Of a stretch of DNA of 64,000 bases, positions 59,218-64,000 are shown piece after piece. The notes below the pieces were generated by a model. The model saw only the letters and a list, made by a program, of their open reading frames with translations. It was not told the DNA's origin and made no database searches. The translations under genes and the position numbers were made by a program. Within the stretch, counting starts at the first letter, position 1, and every line of letters begins with the position of its first letter. Source of the DNA: Trametopsis cervina (Eukaryota; Basidiomycota; Agaricomycetes; Polyporales; Irpicaceae); contig MU278366.1 of assembly GCA_022385755.1 (NCBI GenBank), positions 248,001 through 312,000 of the forward strand, written 5' to 3'.

Positions 59218-62200
59218 ATGTCTACGACCCTCCCGCTCTTCTGGCACCTCTCCTCCGCGCGCAAGCAGGAGCGCATCGACGCCTCCGTCAAGCTCGTCGC
59301 CGCACTCGAGCGGTTCCAGACGCAGTTTGTGCAGCCCCCCGCGGGGTCTGACGGGACGGACGAGGACGAGGAGGAAGAGGTAGATGAAGAAGACGTAGAT
59401 GAAGGCGAGCAGGAACAGAAGGGAGATGGGCTGGACGCAAGCAACGCGCAGGACGTCTCGTACTCCATTCGCCGTCTCGTCCGTGGTCTTGCGAGTCCGC
59501 GCGAGAGCAGTAGGCTGGGATTCGCAGTTGCCCTCACAGAGGTACGCCCCCATCCACCCGCCTCATCCTCTTCATCGCTTTCAATAACACTAATATATCA
59601 CCCTACAGCTCCTCTCCCGCCTAACAAGCATAACATGCGCCCAAATAGTCGCACTCGTCCTCGACTCCTCACTCTCACACGGCTCAATGTCCGGCCAAGA
59701 AGAGCGCGACGTCCTCTTCGCCCGCCTCTTCGGCCTCACCGCCGTCATCCGCTCCGGGCTACTCGTCCGCACCACTCCGCTCTCCCCTTCTCCCCGTTCT
59801 CCAGCACAGCAGCCCGCTGCAACACTCGCGTCCTTTCAGGCTCTGTTTGACGGCCTCGCGGCCCTCGGCGCGCGCAAGGCGTATTTGCGCGAGGGCGCGT
59901 CGTGGGCGCTTGGGCTCGCAGTGGATGCGCTCGGCGCGGCGGACGTACCCTGGAAGCAGGAAGCCGCGGACTGGACTGTTTCTGCGCTGTATGACGCGGA
60001 GGATGCACGCGCATGGACGCCTGAGAAGGTCGCGCTGACTGTGCGCCTGCAGAGGGCGTTCCCTAAGCGCAAGTGGAGGGAGACCCTTGCGCCGACGTTC
60101 AAGCATGCGCCGTTGTTGCATACTAGCAACTATGCTGCACTTGCACGGATTATGAAGGTACGCTTCTGTCTTGTTCTGTTTCTATTTTTATTCAAATATT
60201 GTGGATATACAAGCTAATGTTCTGTGCGACTATTGCAGGACCTGGGCACAGAAGAAGATGACGAAGACGAGGCAGGCGCGTCGAAAAAGGGTGGCCAGTG
60301 GAAGGCGCAGGTCCACTACGTCTGGGACCTCCTCCTGGACGAAGTGCTCTCGCCGTCCAACGCGGCGCAGGCGTCGTTCCCGGAGTTCTTCCGCATCCTC
60401 GTCGATGGTACGTCTCCTACCCGCCCTTCCTCTTACTCGTCCCAACCTTCTCGCACATACCACGCTTCTCAAATCTCACAACATACCACATGTTTTGTTC
60501 TATTCACGCGCCTCCCTTCTATTTCCCAATGCGCGCGTCGCAGATCGCGGCTGCGCAGCACACCCACCCCGTCCCATCTGCATCTAATCTAATGCAACGC
60601 AAGCTGACCATTCAACGCGATAGAGTCGCTATTTTCCGCTGCGTCCTCGCCGGAGCGCAAGTCGTGGGGTTTCCAGATCTTCCGCAAGGCGCTCCCGCGC
60701 GTACGCGAGGAGGATGTGCCAATGCTGTTCACGAAGAACTTTATGCGTTCGTGGATTAACCACCTCTCGAACAGCGGGAGGTATCTGCACAAGGCTGCTA
60801 AGCTAGTCGTATGTCATCTTCCACCTCCGTTGATATAATTGTAGGTGCTGACTCGCGCGGTACAGGCGAACGACATCCAGGCAGCTGTGAAGCAGGATCC
60901 GGCGGTCGGACTTACGCTCGTGCTGCAGCTGACTGGCTCACACGGTAGCGAGCAGTTCGACCGGCTGACGAAGACAAAGACGGTCGAGACGATCCTGACG
61001 TCGATGACCGCAGACGGCATCCGGCGCTACGTCGAGTACTTGCTCGAACGAGCGAACGACGAGCAGCCCACGTACGTCAGCGTCTCTATTCTTTCATCTT
61101 ACCTTCTTTCCGTTCCCATTCATTTGCGGGTGTTGGTTGGCTCGAGTGCTTCCTCGCGGGTGGGCTGTTCTTCCGCTCTGCTGGTGTGCGGGGTTCGGGC
61201 TCTGTCTTTTCCGTTGCGTGCATGTAGAGAAGGCGACGCGTCTGCTTCTCGCGTTCCGTTTACTATCGCTGTGCGATCCTTCCGCACACACATCCCACCC
61301 ACAGACACCGAGCGAACGCGTCCGTGCATCAGCCCATCTCATCCCATTACCCATCCTACGCCTCATCACCTCACTTACCCCTCCCTACGCGCTTCTCTTC
61401 ATCTCGCTTGCTAGCCTTATCCTTCATCGTGCCCTAATCCGTGCACAATCGCTGATCTGCGCCCCCTCTCCCTCTCCCGCTTTACGTCTTTCGCTCTTTT
61501 CTGGTTTGATATGCTGACAGCTGCGTTTTTGCGTTTTCTATAGGAAAGACGTGCAGGCGCTGAACGCAAGACGTGCATGGATCGTCGACCAGCTGGCTGC
61601 ACTTGTCCGAAACGGAGCCGTGCCCAGGGACGATGCGTGGGTCGAGACGGTTCTGGACTGGCTCGTCGTCCACGGGCTGTTTGCCGTCAAGAAAAAGTCC
61701 GAGAAATCGTCGTTTGTCGCCGTACGTCCTTCCGCTATTTTCTTTCGAGATCTTCTGTTCTCCGGCTCTCTTCTGTCCTTGGGGTGTGGTTCTGGCCCGT
61801 GGGCCTCTCGCTGCCTTTTGGGTGCACAGCACGCACGACGTGTCGTCATCGCTCTCCTCCGTGTCTGCGTCTTTGTCCGTATCTCGACGACCTTCGACGA
61901 CCTGGACCCTGCGCTATCTAACTCTCCGGTCTTATCTCGTGCTTCCTCCCGACGTATACGCGACTGCACGCGCGTACCACTCTTAAAGCTAATTCGTATG
62001 CACCCGCGCTGGATGACTGACTGACGTGCTTGCTTCTCCTCTCCCGATTTGGGTGATGTGCAGATACGTGATGGCGCCTCGCCCGTGTTCTCCGACGAAC
62101 TTCGCAAAGCGTGTAGGGAACGGTTGCTCAGTTCGCTGGCTGAGCTTACGACGCATGCGTCGCAAGTGAAGATCGGTAAGTTTGTCTTATCTCTGTTTTC

Positions 62201-64000
62201 ACATGCATGATCCCCCCTCGTGCTTCCTCTTCTCTCGACCGTGCGTGCTAATTGACCGATGTAGACGGCAAGATTGCAAAGACGACCGTAGTTGCATCGG
62301 ACGGAGAGTTCTGGGTGACGAAAGTACTTGCGACGATCGAGAAGCTTGAGGGGGATACCAAGCATGTGACGCTGCTGTCTGCTACCGATGATGAGGATGA
62401 GATCGCGCTCCGTTCGCGTGCGCGGGAGCTCATCAAGCGGCTGAAAGACGTGAGTTGGCTCGTTAGTTGTTGAGAGTGAATGCACTGACGCGATCTACAG
62501 GTAACGAGCGAGCGACGAGAGGCTGCGCGCGGTGCGCAACTGCTCCTGAGTGCGACGCTCGTTCACCTCTACTGCACGGACGACAACAACGATGATGGCG
62601 ACGAGGCGGGCAACGACAGTGAGGCACTCGAGGTAGGCACCATCACATTGCTGTGGAGCCGAAGCTGACCTCGATCGTTGTGTGTCTGTGTGTGCGCGGG
62701 AATTCTAGGCTTGCATCGACGCCGCATCTCGCATGTTTCCCGTCGAACCGGAGACGCAGAAGAAAGGCAGTGCCAAGAAGGGTAAGGACAAGGCGATCGC
62801 GGGTGCCACTGACGAGAGCGATGACGCACCTGCGCCGGTGGATGTGCTCGTCGATACTGTCATTGGCTTTCTCGAGCGGGCTACGGCGTACATGCGGGCC
62901 GTTGCGAACCAGGCATTTGCGCTATTGTCCGGGAGCGTGCAGGAAAGCACCGTTGATCTCATTCTTGCGGTACGTGTGTTCATGGATCGAGCTTTCGCCA
63001 TTCGTGCCTGATGTGGTGTTGTGTTATAGCAAATAGTTAGTAAGTCTCCTGAGGAGCTCGCTGAGAATGAAGACGACGAGGACGAGGATGAGGATGGCGA
63101 CAACGAGGATGCGGATGAGGACGGTGAAGACAACGATGACTCAGAAGAGGAAGATGATGACGATGACGACGAGGTCATAGAAGACGACGAAGAACTGGAT
63201 GATGAGGACGACCCTGAGCTGCGGCGAAAGATAGAGGAAGCGCTGCAAGTGAATGGCATCCACGCCGCGACCGGTGATTCAGATGACGAATCGGATGAAG
63301 AGCTCATGGACGACGAGCAAATGATGGCGATAGACGAGCAGCTCGCAGCCGTCTTCAGAGCCCGAGCGGACGAAAAGCGTCTTGGCAAAGGTCTGGATCT
63401 CCGCACTCACATCATCAGAAAGCGTATCTGACCGCCCCATTGATTCACCTTAACCCTTATCTATATCCACAGGCGTCGACGCACAGCGCGAAGCCACGCA
63501 TTACAAGAACCGTGTTCTGGACCTGCTCGACACGTTCATCAGGAAGCAGCCCACCAGCCCGCTGGTCCCGCGTGTTATCTTGCCGCTCTCAGAGCTCGTC
63601 GTGAACGCCGGCTCCGACGAGAAGCAGCTCGCCGACAAGGCCACTGGGATTCTCCGCTCGCGGATCGGCAAGGCCAAGGAGGTCCCGTCGGATGCGGACA
63701 CGACGCAGGCAGGCGAGGCGCTGCGCGAGCTGCACTCACGCGCACGCAGAGCGTTCTCGGCCGACATTGTCGCGACGCTGAGCCAGTGCAGTTTATACCT
63801 ATCACGGGTACTCGCGTCCTCTGAGCCTGAAGCGGTTGTGGACGCGTATCGCGAGTCGCTCGTGGACTTCATATCGCGCAAGGCGTCGCGGCTGCATACG
63901 AGCTTCTTCCTTGACTTCATCCGCCGGCAGGGCAGCATCGCGTGGGGACTGCGCGACGATCTGCTGGAGCTCGTTGATAAGGCCGTAAATGGGTACCGTC
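59218..64000 (+). CDS. POL5: POL5/MYBBP1A-family nucleolar protein, 3' end outside window
   Basis: Twelve exons are visible (59218-59541, 59609-60157, 60239-60407, 60624-60808, 60845-61071, 61544-61721, 62064-62175, 62265-62449, 62501-62632, 62709-62969, 63030-63390, 63473 onward). Pol5 was first named as a polymerase but works in rRNA synthesis and 60S assembly in the nucleolus. LFWHLSSARKQERIDAS, YSIRRLVRGLASPRESSRLG, the WTVSALYDAEDA region and QREATHYKNRVLDLLDTFI are family blocks. A long acidic run (D/E, residues about 710-800, encoded near 63070-63300) is characteristic. Introns of 472 and 342 bases (61072-61543, 61722-62063) are long for this window. The last exon-11 donor, GTCTGG, is unusual. 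Confidence 0.9.

Overview
The window looks like nuclear DNA of a filamentous basidiomycete (Agaricomycetes, probably polypore-like). Genes are dense and on both strands, and are split by many 45-65 base introns with GTRNGT...YAG ends. There are very short exons (13-17 bases), a tRNA-Asn with an 11-base intron, and families typical of mushrooms (DUF6593, BTB/POZ proteins, an AIFM2-like oxidoreductase). No species is claimed. All gene models were made by reading the sequence and joining exons at splice sites that keep the frame.

Layout. (1) 1-6.5 kb: a tandem segmental duplication carries two copies of a seven-transmembrane protein gene with identical sizes for exons 1-6; it ends inside the proteasome-assembly gene UMP1, leaving a decayed UMP1 first exon in the left copy. 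(2) 7-11.5 kb: housekeeping genes CSM3/SWI3, an N-terminal methyltransferase and a mitochondrial-type adenylate kinase. (3) 12.2-21.3 kb: an array of six minus-strand genes plus one dead copy. They encode small secreted proteins that share a signal peptide, a promoter block and a C-terminal GAGAP...(I/V)E..G(F/W) motif; two members have internal peptide repeats. A 454-bp MITE-like element sits in the array. (4) 21.3-44.1 kb: tRNA-Asn, then conserved genes, several of them mitochondrial: AIFM2-like, RsfS-like, a CsbD-like small protein, LETM1, ALKBH1-type dioxygenase, ATP12, a 1.6k-residue Ser/Pro-rich protein, DUF6593, BTB/POZ and the phosphoinositide phosphatase FIG4. (5) 44.2-59.2 kb: a gene-poor, repeat-rich interval with a run of perfect inverted repeats, a zinc-finger-like remnant, duplicated VIDL (SUMO-interaction-like) motifs, several minisatellite-like arrays and one credible small gene. 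(6) 59.2 kb to the end: POL5/MYBBP1A, cut by the window edge.

The most interesting part is the combination of (1) and (3). The two tandem 7-TM proteins have a layout and an SRKxPIF motif that recall class D (Ste2-type) pheromone receptors, while 7 kb away lies a family of secreted, sometimes repeat-bearing peptide precursors, three with an RR processing-like site. A peptide-signalling module is a hypothesis only; it rests on motif reading and proximity, not on database searches.
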